Notes: a model not told the origin generated them from the sequence alone. DNA of 64,000 nucleotides from Anisakis pegreffii (GCA_035041965.1 JAPYMA010000173.1:372001-436000), one strand, 5' to 3'; shown: positions 13,801 through 28,422, counted from the first letter of the stretch. Translations and numbers: made by a program.

Positions 13801-16800
13801 GATGAGTGATAATTGATTACACTGTTTATCATTCGTTAATCATCCGACGTCTAAATTGAAATTGATATGTTTTTGATTGATGACGAATGTGTTTTTGCAT
13901 ATGTAGGCAAAGACATCATTCGTTTAACGTTTTGAATTTGTTACGATAAGTTAAAAGAATCATTAGAACCTTGCCGACTGCAGCAAAAAACAGTTCAATA
14001 ACATAAAAGTACAGAAGCATTCATTCATCTTAAGCAATTAGAATTTCAAACTGAAAAAAGCTTCAAGGGAAAGTAGAATCATGCATTGATTAGTTACGAT
14101 AACGATTGATTGGAGATTGTTTATGACATTTTGACATATCCAATCACTACTGAGTGATAACAGTAGCGATAAGAATAATATTTCCAGTACTGTTGAAAAA
14201 TTGACTAATCAAACATCTGATATAACGACAACTTGAAGTTATGGTAGTGCTTGGAGTGCTGATAATTTTTAGGCGACGGAAGATCGTGATAGTTGTGCTC
14301 AGTAAGCAAAACTTTTATTGATATCAGGGTTTTCACGAAGACAGCACAATAAATTCCCTCTGTTCCGCCTGTCCTCCCCGGCTTTCTCAGTCTTCTATCA
14401 GAGCAACAGAAGCAATCGCAACAAGATGTTCAGCTAACCACCAGTTGATTTAGTAATCTTTTTTTTTGATTTGTTTTCAGGTAACTCAAAATGAACTGTT
14501 CAGTTTGTACAAATCGATGGGTGTTGATCCTTACGACGAGAACATTCGATTACGATCGGTTTATGTGCGAGGTGTTGACGACATGAATGAATATCAAATT
14601 GAGAAGTTTGTTTTTGAAGTCAATCTAACTTTTTTGTAAGCGCACAATTGAAATCAATTTGATTTGCGCACACAACTGAAAAAGACAATTTTCACTTGAT
14701 TTATGTGATCATCAATTGTTGCTGGCTTAGAGTGTAAAAAGTGTCACCGAAAAAGTACACTGAAAATGAACATCACGGTAAGAGTTATTAATTAGGATCG
14801 TGACAAATGAATTATGCTTGCTTGCATCTAACAAGTAAGACCATTGTGTGTCTGGGATAAAATAGATGCAGTGGAACTGGATGGATATCTGACGCACAGA
14901 GAAGGAAGGATGTGTGAGGATTAAATTGATATTGGTTGTGGTACTGGTGCTGCTGATATTAGTATGATATATGGCCTGACATGGTTGGGAAATTTTGTAA
15001 TAAATCGAATTTGAAATATTGATGATGACGATATTAATGAGAATGGCGTTGTTGTTGATGGGTGGGTAGGTGACAGACAAATACTGAAGCCGGAGCAATT
15101 GGAAGATGAACGTGGATCGATTAGATTCTATATTTGAATGACAAGCAGAAAAAAAGGCTGATTGATTATGCTGTGTCATCAACGCACGATGCGAACAACG
15201 GACAAATTGATGGTGATTAGTTGATGGTGTGTGGGCAAACGAAGATGGAAGAAGCAGATAGTGAATGAATAAGAAAGTAAATGAACGAATGAATTAAAAG
15301 GTGCTGAACAATTGAGAATAGATGAATATTGCTTTGTGCATGTGTGATGATGATGATGATATGAAAGTGCGACGACGACGCTTGAAAAGGAAAACGTAGA
15401 AGGGAAAAATTGAACATTTATATTTGTTCCCTCTTGAACACTTTATTATTATTATCGTAGTTGTCCTTCAATTGCTTGAAATAATGATAATAGCAAAAAA
15501 AAACCGAATCAAATCTTATATAACTCGTCTTGGATGAGTTGATTGATTGACTAATGATTGATTGAATGTGAAATTTATTGATATTGATGCTGCTGATGTT
15601 GCTGCAGTTGTTGTCGTGAACGAGCGATTGATGCAAAATACATAAAATGAGTACATGGAATCGTAAAAAACTTTAAAGGTTAACTGGCTTGAAATGGTGA
15701 AGTAGCAATGAGTTTCAGAAAGAAGAACATCTTGAACGTCTCCTAGCTAATGTCCTAAGAGTTTAGTGTCCAATCTTTTGTACTTTCTTGAAGTGCATGA
15801 GGAATTTTCATTGTTCAAAATACCTGTTGATATTTTATTCGACAGATGGAAGAAGTTTTGTAGAACGAAGCAGTAAGGGAATAAAGAAAACATTTACTGG
15901 ATTATTCACAATAGTTTTCGACTTTTTGAGATTTTTGATCTCCCTGATCCGATAATAACTCTTAATTGTTGGTAACCATTTCATTTTCATCCGATGAGTT
16001 TTTGCTCTTCCTCGTTCTCATATTTCCTTAAAGTTGGAAGGTTTAGTTTAGCTGTTGTTAAATGAAAGAGAGTGAATTAAAAACGAACGACTGAATTCAC
16101 TTATCATTGGATAAATGATTTATACTGGTTAGTGTTTGTGTGTGTGTGTTAATTGAGGATAAAAATATATGTCGTGTAATTGCAATGCAAAAAAGGATGA
16201 AAATTAAACAGTCAATTAGATTTTTGCTTATTTCATTCATTTTGGAATGGGAATGCAAAATCGATTCGAAGTGATTGAGTTCCACTCTTATTTGCCTGTA
16301 TTATACATATGTTGTGTAGATGGTTGATGAGCAGCAGTAGTTTTTGAAGAATGTAGAATTGTATGAAAAATACGCCAATATTAGTGCATCTAACAAATCC
16401 ATTGCACGCTCAATTGCGTGTGAGAAACTACTTATATTACATAAGCTGAAAACGTTCTGGTGGCATCTAATACATGTCGTCCGTCCGTCTATATTAGGCC
16501 TGGAATGAGTTGTATTATCATGGTGGACGGTTGTGCATGAGTTGCATCAAAAATGTTGCGGCGCTGAAATACATATCTATCAGAGAAGTAGCTGGGAATA
16601 TATTCATTGCCTTTTCGTAAAAAGGAAACAACTTTTGTTCTGATGGCGGCAGGCGGCAATCTTGTCGTTCGTTTATCGCAGTTGAAACCGGCTAATTGAA
16701 CCCGGTTGAAGACTGGCTTCAATTAAGATGTTGAAATATTTTTTTGACTGGGGGAGTGAGGATTCACATTCGTATTGTATCGACAAGAGTTGGACGTAGT

Positions 16801-19800
16801 CAAACGAAAATTTGTTGAAGTCGAGATCTGACGGAAACCATTTCGACGACTCGCTGGAGTGTGTTTGCTGTCATGAAAATGGTTGCCATTGCAACAATGA
16901 ATATGTCTTTTTAATCCGATCGGTCACCGATCGTAAATCCTAAAATGATGAGAAACGTCCATTAGAGTGTACAGATCAAATTTCATTTGTTTGTTTATTT
17001 TGTTTACGCATCACGTTTACAGTTTCTCTAATCCCAAATGAGACGTCCGTCGTTCATCGACAGCGGAGAATCTCATCTAGAAATCAAATCACCAATAATT
17101 AAAGGAGAGAGGGGTGTTGTCCCTAGTGTAAAGTGAATTGTCACAGGCATTTTCTACTGGAATGAAAATGGCATCTTAGAATTGATCGGAATTATTTCTT
17201 CGACATTTTATATCCAGCAAGCATAGAACTGCAGATATTTCTAATATTTTGGCGACTGGTTTTGAAGCATTTCGTTGAGTGATAAGTGGTCATTGCTCAT
17301 GAGAAAAAGCCACAGAAATGAGCATCGAGTGCAATGCGAATGCCAGGCATATCAGTGTTTATTCGGTAGTGATTATTTTTTCAATGAATTTCAGGATTTT
17401 CGCTGAATACGCACCAATTTCAGTGGAAATGCTTGATGAGGGTAGTTGTAATGTAATTTGGAATGATGTTTATGTCGTTGGCAAGGTCAGTGTTTTCATT
17501 TTATTCTTTACTTGTTCATTTTTGGATGAGGTGAATGATTTCATTTTGAGAGGGGAGAGAGGAATTTCAGTGTTGTTTGAAGTGGGACGTGAGCATATTA
17601 TGGCTCATTCGTGAAATATGATATTGAATTGAGTATCAATTTGCCATGTGTAACACTTTGAAGTAGTCATAGCCGTATACCAAAATAACTTTGTGAAGTT
17701 TTTCGACAAATAACTGTTAAAAGTCTGATCGTTTTTTAGCGAATATTTATCATATTAAATTTTGTTTTCATTGTCAAGCGCACAACATCGTCTCAATTGA
17801 TAATGAATGATGATGAGCAATTTATAGTTTACACTTCTTCTGAAATAAAAAAGCGAAAATTTTAAATGATTTGTTTATCGGTATTTTATGCGAAATCTGA
17901 CGGCTGGTGTGAACGCAATTGATTTATTTTTATTGCATCTGCAAAAAATAAATGCGTCTTTTTTTGATCGATTCAAGTCGCACTGAAGAGTTATGACTTT
18001 ACAATTGATAAAATCTTTGGTGGTTCAGTTGAATCGCTTTTTTTTGGCTGCCCGTTTTTTTGATGGTAGAAAATTTATGAATGACCTTTGCCAGTGTAAT
18101 AATATTCGTTTTAAAATGCACGCAAAGGACGCGAAATGCTGCTGAGCGTATAGTGTGAAGATAGGGAACAATTCGCGGAAATCTGATAATCTGACAACCG
18201 ACTTTTAGTTTTTTTCGTGTTGATACGTTCCGATGTCAAAACTTGCCATATGCTATCTTCGGAATGAATTAGAGCAATATTCGAATGGGAAATGAATAGT
18301 TTTTTGTTTTGCAAAATGAGAATCAAACCACTCTAGATGATACTGGAAATGACGAAAGCACTGAAACGAATACGTCGAGGTCGGGTGATTGAGGAGGGTG
18401 AGGTAGCTGAAGGTAGCGATGAGGAGGAAGGCGAGATGAAAGAGGAACAAGGCGATGAGGTCACCATTCAGAGCAACACTCCAGATGGTTTGTTGAAACG
18501 TTCATTGATTTGTTTGCTCGTTTATTTAGTTCAGTATTACTTTACTTCATTATTTATTTATTTATTTCTGTTAGAAGAGTTAAAATCTGCAATCCACACT
18601 AAGGGATTAGTATTGGATGTATTTGAGTGAGTGTTTATTGATGTTGTTTTAAAATCGATTTGTAAACATCGAAGATGTATTAACTCATACTTCAGCTTTT
18701 CAAATTTTGATTTATGAAGGTCTTTCGTCTCATACTGTAAAAATTCCGTGTTGTTTTACCGACTACAGTAAGTCTTGACGCATCTGATGGTTTTAAGAAC
18801 AAATTGTCATTTCTTACGTGTAATCATCTCTTTTGTTCTGTTGACTTTATGCTTTTTCGTTTGTTTGTTTACTTTATTGCTTCTTTACTGACCTTTCCAC
18901 ACGATCCGATCAGCCCATTCTTGAACTGTTTGCAGATATCACAGGAAAGATCGAATTTTTGAACAGTTGTTGCAAATTTTGTTGCAGAAAAGTTTATTGT
19001 TAAAGTATTGGTTTGGGAGTTTTATATCACCACGGCCATAGGTTCAAGTAGGTTGAACAAACAGCTCGAATTGATACCGATTGTGAGTAGGTATTGTTTG
19101 AAAGAGCGGAGATTTATTTGCATAGAAGATAAGAGAGGATAAAGGTAATCCTAGAGGATCGCCGAACTCAAAGAAAACCTTTGAAGTACTGTGCTTATGA
19201 ATGATTTTGGTAGTTGTTGCAATATTTTCATAACCTTCTAAAGCTAGTTTTTCAAGTCTGTTAGAATTGAACATGGATGGAAAGCGATCTCAGATGGTAC
19301 TAAGTTAGTGTGGACAAGTTCTTTTGAGAAACAAATATTGCATCATACGACTGCATCAGATGCATTTTTGTTAAGGATTTCAACTTGAACTGTAACTTGT
19401 AGGTGAGGAATTGAAATGTAACGTTTGTATGGCACAATTTTATGAATAATAACTGTAATAACTTAATGTCTTCGTATTTCTTAAACACTACTGTCATATA
19501 CAACCCAGTAATTGTCATTTGAATTCTGTGAATGTAAGTGTTTGTTTATTAATATTTATATTTGTTATTGTTATGGTATTATATTTATCCATACATTCAT
19601 ATGTAAAGTAGTATTGTATAGTATCAGGCTCGGTGCTCTTAGGCGATTATTTTACATTTACTTCATTGTCATCAATCCAAGTAAACAGCAGATCGGCACT
19701 AATCTCAAAACAAGTTACCTTAACTTACCTGTCGGATCGTCTGTATGTTAGATCAACAAAACGTGCGTATCATATTTCACTCGAATTCAGCTGGCAATAA

Positions 19801-22800
19801 TGAATTGCGTTATCAGTAGGATTCGTTGGGGGTCGGAATGATTTGTATGTATGGTGTGAAGATATGATGCAAGACATTGTAAAATGGGAAACCTGCTTCG
19901 AAGTAGAAGTTGTCGATATGGGGAAGTGCTCGTAGGATGGTTGATAATTCCAAATGTGAAGTGGCTGGCGATAATGATGATAATTATCAGTTATAAAGTT
20001 AATTGAAGATTGCTTTCTCCAGTAATGAGGGATGGGATTGGTTTCGCTTTCAAATCGTGATTGCTTCATTTAACAAGTTAAAGAATTTAAAGCTTCTGTG
20101 GTATAGTATCGTTTTATTCTTTCAGCTAAACCGAATCAAAAACGTGCGGAACCAGCGAAACTCAAAGATGACTTCGTTGAAATTGATGTGGGTCAAGTGA
20201 TGGTACCTCCAGGTGGGTTATTTCTATATTATTCTCATTAGAGTTCGGTTTGTAGTAGTTCGGGATTTTTTTTTTGAGAATTAATTTGATTCATTCGTAT
20301 TGAGCGTTTAAATGATTCAATAAACAGATATTCAGTTCATTCGTTTTTAGTCAACTCGAACTGGTGCCTTTCATTTGTTTCGTTTTCGAAAACGTTGATG
20401 TTAATCAGTGATTATAAATGATTGACAAGAAATCGCAATTGTCTGGTGTTTTGATCGCAAATGAAACTGCTTCAACACCGGAAGCCAAGCAATTTCGAAA
20501 CTCTTCGAGAAAATCTGTCAAGAAAACGTCAAAACAGCGCTCATATTCCCATATGGTTGCGCTTATTTGTGCGTGATTGACTTAATGCTACACAATACGA
20601 TTTCGGTTGTGAATAAGCACCGATTAATACGGAAAACCTTTCGTGAGCACATCAAAACTCAGTAATAAAGTGAATTGAATGATGCAATCGGGAAATACGT
20701 AAATGAGTGTTATTTGCAAACAACTATAATTTTATTGTGTGATTGATAATGATGCACTAAGCGACTGCATTAGGTCCCGGAAGGAAATTATACTCAGTTT
20801 TCCTTTAAGATCTTTTAATGATGGTGCAAAATTAGTTCACTGATAGAGCAAACATATTTGTGGTGTTTGAAAGTCATCATTTGAAATAGTCTGTTTGTTA
20901 TTAGTCCAAAGGAAGCTGAAGATTGATTATTGTTGCAGGCAAATGGCGAGTTATCACGAAGCATGTTGGTCAATGTCGCTTGCTTATATTAAGATTCAGC
21001 ACGAGAGAGGAGTTGAAAAGGGTGATTAATTTGAGCATTAGGAATACTTCAGTTATTGAAGATGCCTTTAAACAACCGGAAAAATTCATTTATTTATTGA
21101 GAATTTTTCATCAGCTGAGGAATTCAGAAATGGAATTTAATATTGAGTTGTTTTTCGCTCATCATAATCAATCCAATGTCGACTTGCAACGAGGAATTTT
21201 TAAATAATTTTTGCTATGTTCTTAGGCGGTGGTCAATAGCCATTTAGTCTATCGCGTGTGCCCCAATGAAAATTTTGGATTACTTATTTTGAATGCAATA
21301 TCGCTAAATTGTTGTTCTATTCTTTTATTTAGATGGTTTTTATCGATTGACGTTAGTTGAAAATTAATTTCAGGGTCGTTCTAAACCAAATGTTCGTATG
21401 ATTAAATCAGAATCGAAAGATGTAATCGATAGAGGTTCGTGTTTATTTTATATTACATGTTTATTTGAAGCATTTCGAGTGATGGTGTTGAAGCAGTGCG
21501 ATGTGTTGAAATTAATGGAGTATTCATGATCTTAGAGCATCATATTCTAACATTGTTTTTCTTGATTGCTGATGGGCAATTCATAATTTCATGAAGCCTT
21601 CCTTCATTGAGCCTTATCGTTGATTTGGTCGACATATAAAGTTTCATTTGATTGATTCAATAAGTTGAAATTGACTGTTCGTGAAGCATACTGTTTGAGC
21701 AAAGTTGTGTGATTTACATCCTCATTCTAAGAGCTTACAATCAACAAATATATGATTTGGCAGTAATGCAACATTGTGTTGGCTATTAAGTGGCATGTTT
21801 AATTAAGCTAATGTAAGTGAAATCCGTCGTAAACAGCTACTAAAGTATCCAATAAAACAACCTCGTATTCCCATCGCTACACTGGTTGCAATCTCATTTT
21901 CTGAACACGTTATGTATGCTATAAAAGACTGCGCGGAGCTTTTATGTTATCGTTAAAATGTTGCAAATGTGTATAACATTTACGATAGATTATTTCGATT
22001 CATTTAGAAGAAATCAGCTCGTGATCCCGTTTGTAATTAAAACGATTCTGTTTCACCTCATTGATGACCTGTGGCGTCTTTATGCTCTTACCGACCACCG
22101 TTAAAACGCTTGCTCATATCACGCTAGTGTGTTGTGGGGATCGGGGAATTCTGCTCACCCCGTTCCCGACATTTTTCGAGCCGATTGCGTTTTCGAGGTC
22201 CCTAACTGCAAAAAAAAAGAATTTGGTCTGAATTCTGATATGGTGAATCGATCAAACTGGAAATTGGATTGTGCCAAAGTAGTAAAATGGATTTACGGTC
22301 ATTCGAATAGCAGATGTTAGAGGGAGGAAACGTGGATTTTGTGTGAATGGGGAGTTGAAAGTAGTGGATGGATGGATGAATGGATTGAGCAGGGATTGGA
22401 ATGCAAAGCCTTGTTTGAATGTACTTTTGGTTAGCGTGTTTCGTGAACATTAAACGGCGTTAAGGTGTGTTTATTGCTTTACAGACGGATTTTCGTACAA
22501 ATGGACGAATCAAAAGAATAGAGTCCGACCCGGTTTGAATATTTTCAACAAAGATGGTGATGAGTTGGAATGGGACTACGAGCATGATACGAGGTTTGCA
22601 TATGTATTGAGTTCGTATCCAAATGATTATCTTCGAAAGAAGAATTGATTTGGAGTGAGCATCACCATGAGTGGTCTGAGCTTGGAAAAACATTGATAGA
22701 AGTATTGTCTTCATGTTACATCAAAATTTTTGAAGTCATGGATCAAATTAATTGTGAAATCTCTTTTTTCGTAGTATGTGAGAAGAACGCAATCGAATTC

Positions 22801-23337
22801 TATAAAATATAGGAACTGAAATATTAGTCAGATATGATATTGCGAAATAATTTCAGGTTCTACGTTGACTTGGACGTACCCGAGAAGACTCCACCAATAC
22901 CAACGTTTACTTCACCACTGAAGCAACAGTCGCAAAAGATGGCCGAAGAGGATAAAACCGATAGCATACTAGGAAAACGAGCCGTAAAAACTAAAGGTCG
23001 AGGATCAAAACGTTTCAAGGCATTAGGTTTAGGAGGTTCTATGGCTGCTGATGACGAAGAGAAATGGTAAGGATTCTATTGATCAGCGAGTCCGATAGAT
23101 GTTCTCGTGCAATCGAAATAGTAACTGTGTTTTATTTTCAGTCAAGAAGAACGAAAACGTTTCTCAGCGATGCATTACCACGATATGGATGACGAGAGTG
23201 AAGATGATTTGGAGAGCGATTTGGATTCGGATCGTGATCCTAGCCCTACACCACAGCCTTGGGATAAAGTGAAATCCAGTGGTCTACGATCACGTATCAC
23301 AAGACCAAGCAGCACCGTACCTAGACGAGATTATTGA
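4871..23337 (+). CDS. NCBP3: NCBP3 homologue: nuclear cap-binding protein subunit 3
   Basis: NCBP3 pairs with CBP80 (NCBP1) in an alternative nuclear cap-binding complex that aids mRNA export. Placed exons are 7729-8079, 14481-14605, 17395-17485, 18337-18487, 20126-20212, 20939-21021, 21374-21434, 22832-23066 and 23142-23337, with every phase agreeing. A tentative mini exon (CDS 4871-4879, Met-His-Lys) supplies the start. The protein would be about 462 aa. Order: Ser/Arg-rich N-terminus; RAKRYF, as in the family's RAKRF motif; an RRM-like fold with SVYVRGVDDMNEYQIEK then IFAEYAPISVEMLDEGSCNV; an acidic EEGEVAEGSDEEEGE stretch; KWRVITKHV...LLILRFSTRE, matching the family's conserved block after the RRM; a basic GRGSKRFKALGLGG patch; and an acidic tail ending in RRDY. 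The family's WLDD cap-contact motif reads MLDE here. Introns reach 6.4 kb. The first exon is the weak part. Confidence 0.8.
13334..13415. repeat. short local repeat in NCBP3 intron
   Basis: The word GTGAATCAAATTT occurs three times, at 13334, 13367 and 13387. The first and third copies extend to about 30 nt of similarity, running through ATGNGGTNTTTGAAAAT. It lies inside the 6.4-kb NCBP3 intron and looks like local slippage or duplication. Confidence 0.6.
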
Positions 23338-25553
23338 TGCATATTAAGAAATTGTGTTTTCTGAAGTTGAAATTGTATTCAGAAGCGTATATTGAGGAGG
23401 TTCATTTAAAAAATCCCGTGGGAGATTGATTATTGCATGGCAAACGAACGCGGTTGAGTTATTGAGTGGTCGGTTTTGAAAAGGGCAGCCAGAAGTTGTT
23501 TGTCAAAAATGAACAATTATAAATTAGAAAGCGAATGCTTCGCAGCAGCGATCCGGAACGATTGATTGATATATGGTACTTGTTAACGTTTCAGTGCAGT
23601 GCATCCTCTGTTATTAATTTCAATGGAAATGCGTATAAAACATTTGATGATATTTCTTTAGAAATTCTCCACGTTCCAATATTTGAAAATTGTTTGCAAA
23701 TGTTGGATTTTCTTCTGTTAATTTATTGCATGCGGTTCGTTTCTCACTTTTTTCATTTCTGTCTGACGATTCATTCGCATTCTATCAACAAGATTTATTT
23801 TATTCACTCACGTTTTCAATGGATGTCTCCACCGCTGCTTATGTGTTTTGTTTCGTTATTTTTTTCACATTCATTGTATAATTTTACAAGTTATACTGCT
23901 ATCAACAGTGTTCAGTGCGGAGTCCATTCAGGGCCTATAATGCTAATGTTTCTGTTGTGTTATTACCGTACTCTGCTGTCCCTCTTCTGTCTTTGAGCAA
24001 TCAATCTTGAACTAAATTTTCTGAACGAGTAAATGAATGAATAATTAAAACTTTATCAATACATTAAAAATGCAGCATAATATTATTACTGGAAAGCGTT
24101 TTTGCCTTACAATACTATTGTCAGTATATTGTACGGATATGGGGAGAGGGTATATATGGTATTTTTTGTCGTTATTTCTATAGATCCTTACTTTGTTACT
24201 TGTATGAATGAATAAATGTTCTGTGTTGATCAGTTGACATCGAAAGATGTAACAATTCAGTGATGATGCTCACCGCTTCATTTCATTATTCAGATAACAA
24301 CGGGACTGTATTCGCGCATTGGTCATTCTGCTCATTTCGCACAAAAAACAATAAACACATTTTAAAAAACAATAAATACATATTAACTGTAACAGTAATA
24401 TACACATAACACTGATATACAGATAACAACTTCAACAAGGAAAGAAAACTGGTAAGTTAAGAAGATATGAGGGAAAATTGATTGATGGAACACAGACAAC
24501 ACGGATAACACGAGAATAATCGGTATTGTTCACAAGACAACAAAGCAATAATCGGTATTGTTCAATAAAAAAAACAACAAAGCAAGGCATATGACCGTAA
24601 ACACTATTCAAAAGGAGCAACTAGTAAGTCGTTTCAAGAAATTTAAAAAAGCGCACATAATACAGTTCATTTGCTGCTATGGATGTAATGTGAGAAGTAA
24701 AATGTAATGGATTTTGAAATTATATTTGGTATCTTAACGGAATATAGCATGAGCATTCCAACAGGACTTATTAATGAATGGAAAATATGTGAGGTAATAT
24801 GAGAATTGCCTTTTCTCATTATAATGTGATGAATTCGGATGAAAACATTGCAATTGCGAAAGAATTCGAGAACATGAAACGAGATGCATGCTAACACAGA
24901 TTTTCGTACAATGCGATTAGATGTCTAATGATCAGTGAATCCTTTGAACTAATGATGTGAGCAATTTGATACATGTTAGTGATTCAATAGAATAACTAAC
25001 TATAAATATGGTTTTTAGAAAAGTCATGCAAATCAACCGTAATTTCGAATGGCTTAAAAGGATTTTCACATATCCTCAAATAACAGTGGTAGTTCAACAG
25101 ATAACTGCACATGTCAAATGTTGTCAAACGACAAAGTAAGGGAATAACACATTAAATACATGTAAATTACAACAGTAACAATAACAAATAGAGAGATAAG
25201 AAGCACGACAACTGAATATACAATATATAACAAATTCCGATCAAGGAAAAGACGAAATTATATGAATCCAGAGAACAATTTGGGTTAGAAACATTCCTTC
25301 AACAGATCTTTCATTAACAACGGTGAGAAAATTGGACAAAATGGACAAGTACAGTGTTGAAATATTAGAGTTGAACAAATCGTTTTTAGTAATTTAGGAT
25401 CACATTTAATGATTGATAATAATTAATAGAAAAATACCTGAATTCTCGTGACATTAATCAGTAGTTCTTGTGATACCACCACTCAGGATACATCTTCTTA
25501 TGATGATACCACCTACGATGAAAGCAGTGCTTTCTGGGTCTAACGATGGTTGA
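23338..25553. other. convergent 3' intergenic region
   Basis: This lies between the stop codons of NCBP3 (+) and the phosphatase gene (-). I see no coding sequence with support. An AATAAA at 24211-24216 on + is a possible distant poly(A) signal. A direct duplication lies near 24505-24590. The rest is AT-rich. Confidence 0.5.
24505..24590. repeat. tandem duplication, about 40 bp
   Basis: The segment AATAATCGGTATTGTTCA followed by an ACAACAAAGCA word occurs twice in a row. The second copy carries an extra A-run before ACAACAAAGC. No coding role is seen. Confidence 0.7.
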
Positions 25554-28402
25554 CTAAGCAATAAGATTCCCTAAACATGAAGTATAGTAGTCGGGCACCA
25601 TGTCGTAGTGTTCGGCTTGCTGATTATGCTTGACGTCGTCTAACGAATGAACTCCAGATAGCACAAGCGTTGTTTTCAATCCATGACGACGTCCGAATAA
25701 AATATCAGTGTTGGTTCTGAATGAACGTCAACAGCATCAGTTTTTTTAGGAAGTCTAAACCAATATGGTGGCCACTACAGAATATTTTCAAAATTCCCGA
25801 AAATTTCATGGAGAATTCGCTCTTTTCATGATTCATTGTCTGAATCAAAGAATTTGAAAATTCGATGAAGAAATTTGGACTTTCAACTTCGGCGAGGTTT
25901 TGCTATGTCGTTGATCACAAATTGTTTGTAATAGTGATTGAGAAGTCGTACTTATTGACAGCGTTTCGGAAAACTCGTCATTACAACGTGTTCCAGTCTG
26001 GTCGATAACCAATCGAAAAATATTTCAATGCACAACAAACCTATCACCAAACATCATCGTGCGATGAGGTCGTATGTTCCATTTGGATTGAATATACTCA
26101 AAAGCGGTCGAATGCGGTTTTCCGGCAATGATTGGTTCTCGTCCGGCTGCCATTTTGACAGCTGCGAGAATTGGGCCAGTGTCCGGAATGACTAGACTTG
26201 GATTTGGTCCTGGGCATGTTTCGTCTTCGTTTGTACCGATGAAAAGACAGTCTTCGTCCTGAACGATTCCAATTAGACGTTTACACTAAGTGATGCTTAA
26301 CGATTACGTTAAAACTTATATGTATGACTGCAATGTGAACCTGAACAACAAAAAGTCATTAAGTTTCATTCCAGTCCAACAAAAGTTGATTCTATGAGCG
26401 TTTCTCACCTGTAAGAAATTCGCAGCTCGCATTAATTTCAAATAATTGAAATGTGTCTCGAATCCAACAATTACTGCACCAACATCGCCTCCCTGAAAAT
26501 TTCAAATTGTTTTCGATCAAAACTTGTGGAAAGTAGATATCATCATTGAGAAAACCATCTCACAAAGTAATCAGAAGTAATAAGTATTGGCATAATGAGG
26601 AAAATGCTAATTGTAAAATCTCTCAATATAATGGTCATTATTGCTGCTCTTTGCGAAACTGAGTTCAAGCCATCCACGAGATCATTTGGTAATCCAGCGA
26701 AGTAAAGTACCTCTTCATCGATCGAACATAACGGTGAGTCGCTATCCAGCATATGTTCATCGCTGATATGCATCTCTTCAATCGGGTCCGCTCCAGAGCC
26801 GAAGTGCTCGATTCCGGCTTTGTCGAACTCTTGACAAAATCCTTTCGATCCAATCATATAAACCCTTTTATCGCTATATTGGAAACCTTTTGATGTCAAA
26901 TACTGACAAATAATGGTGGCCGGATTGACCACGTTCTCCTGCAAACAAACAAACTGCGTCCTTTGAAAGCTTTCACTTTTCTTCTCCAAATGTCTTCATA
27001 CTCAGACATACCATAGGATTCTCACTGAACTGTTCATATTTGGACAGCGATTTCCCACAATCTCAAGGAAATTCATCACACAAAATTAGGACAAATACAT
27101 TGTTGACAAGGATTTTCAACAATTCCAATAAATATTGTAAGTAAATGTTCGATCACAATATGCGAGCGAACATGACTGATATCCTTCTTATTGATGGAAT
27201 CGTAACGTTGACTTCACTCATTAAGTTGTTAGCTTAATATCTCCTCAAAAGGAAGTGAAAAATTCATCGCAAAGCAACCTCCACAGTTCCAGTGAATCCC
27301 ATTCGATGCATTTTAGCGACCATCATCGAGCGCGACTTATTTGGGTTGTTTGTTAGCACAATAATTTGCTTATTCTGAAAATATCCATGTTCACATCGAA
27401 TCAGACCACATTGCTCTAATTCGATCAAATGATTGAATGTATCAAGAACGTCGCTCTGAATGCATTTACTTCGAAGCGTTGATTCAAAGCGATTTGCAGT
27501 TGTGATTTATTCTGCCATCCAATTTTAATTTACATTAGAGGTCTGGATGGTACATATTTGCATACATTGTCAAACAAGATAAGCGTTGTTCAACTTATTG
27601 TTAGCGTTCAGTTTGGATGGAATTAAAAGCGGCTGAAGAAGAGCGTTTTGAATTACTTGTTGGCGAAGGAAATCCAAAAATTTCGATGAGCCTTGAATGG
27701 GTGTATCACCGAGATAGAGCACTCCATCAGCGTCGAAGATGAACGTGTCGATGTCGTTCAGAATTTTCGCAAACGAATTCGAGTCCAAGCGATGCGGGAA
27801 ATCGCACGTGTTTCTGTAGAGAATAAATGGCGAATTCACTCGAAATTTTGAAGATTACCAATTGGTACAGAACAATTCAGTTTGAGAATGTTTCAAATGA
27901 TACGAATGATTTGATTGATGCACTTATAAGCGACTGGGAATCTCAACAGAGAAGGCGGATAAGATAAACGTTCAGCAGATGGAGTCCGACAAAAACTTGC
28001 AGGTAGACAAGCGTAGGCTTAAAATGAAGTTTCAAGCGGATGGCACATGCAGGGTTGGTTATGACCTAACATTTTCCGAGACAGTATCAAAGCTTCTCTG
28101 AACCGTTCTCTAAGTCCGTCACACTAGTTAGTGATGGTTTTTATCTCAAACATTTTCAAGCACCCTTCAAGATGCATCATGATGCGTCTGTTTGAACTGT
28201 TTCAAATGCGGATGTTAAGTCAAAGATATATGTTAAGCATCGAACGGATATAATAATAAATGAGTTTATTTCGTGACCACACAACAACATTACTCAATGA
28301 GAACAAACGAAATGGGCCTTGCACATCATACTCCAGCAAAACTTACCCTTTGTATCCATGTTTCAAGAACGTATTCACGATTGCTTCAGTACGAGCCAAC
28401 AT
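25554..28402 (-). CDS. PGP: phosphoglycolate / 4-nitrophenyl phosphatase family (HAD, C2-cap)
   Basis: HAD-superfamily phosphatase of the PGP/PGPH group, which hydrolyses 2-phosphoglycolate and related small phosphate esters in the cytosol. Exons (genomic, - strand): 28347-28402, 27657-27813, 27279-27374, 26711-26938, 26409-26492, 26041-26258 and 25554-25716. All phases fit, giving about 333 aa, normal for the family. Catalytic motifs are all present: nucleophile/acid DADGVLYLG (motif I), VLTNNPNKSRS (motif II), the cap block GDVGAVIVGFETHFNYLKL with DCLFIGTN, Lys in IIAGKPH (motif III), and GDRTNTDILFG (motif IV). The ATG is chosen because an acceptor CTTGCAG lies 20 nt upstream and the frame runs into the next exon at the right phase. 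The first exon (about 18 aa) has no homology support. A short acidic insertion around SDSPLCSIDEE precedes the GDVGAV block. Confidence 0.88.
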
Positions 28403-28422
28403 GGTTTTTGCACAGTTGTAAT

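Noticed and set aside
14727..15636. Several - strand ORFs inside the NCBP3 intron
   Set aside because: Ile/Asn/His/Ser-rich translations of AT-rich simple sequence, with no domains and no splice links.
23535..23996. 153-codon hydrophobic ORF after NCBP3
   Set aside because: Lies in the NCBP3 3' region, T-rich composition explains the Phe/Leu/Ser-rich translation, and a second frame is open too.
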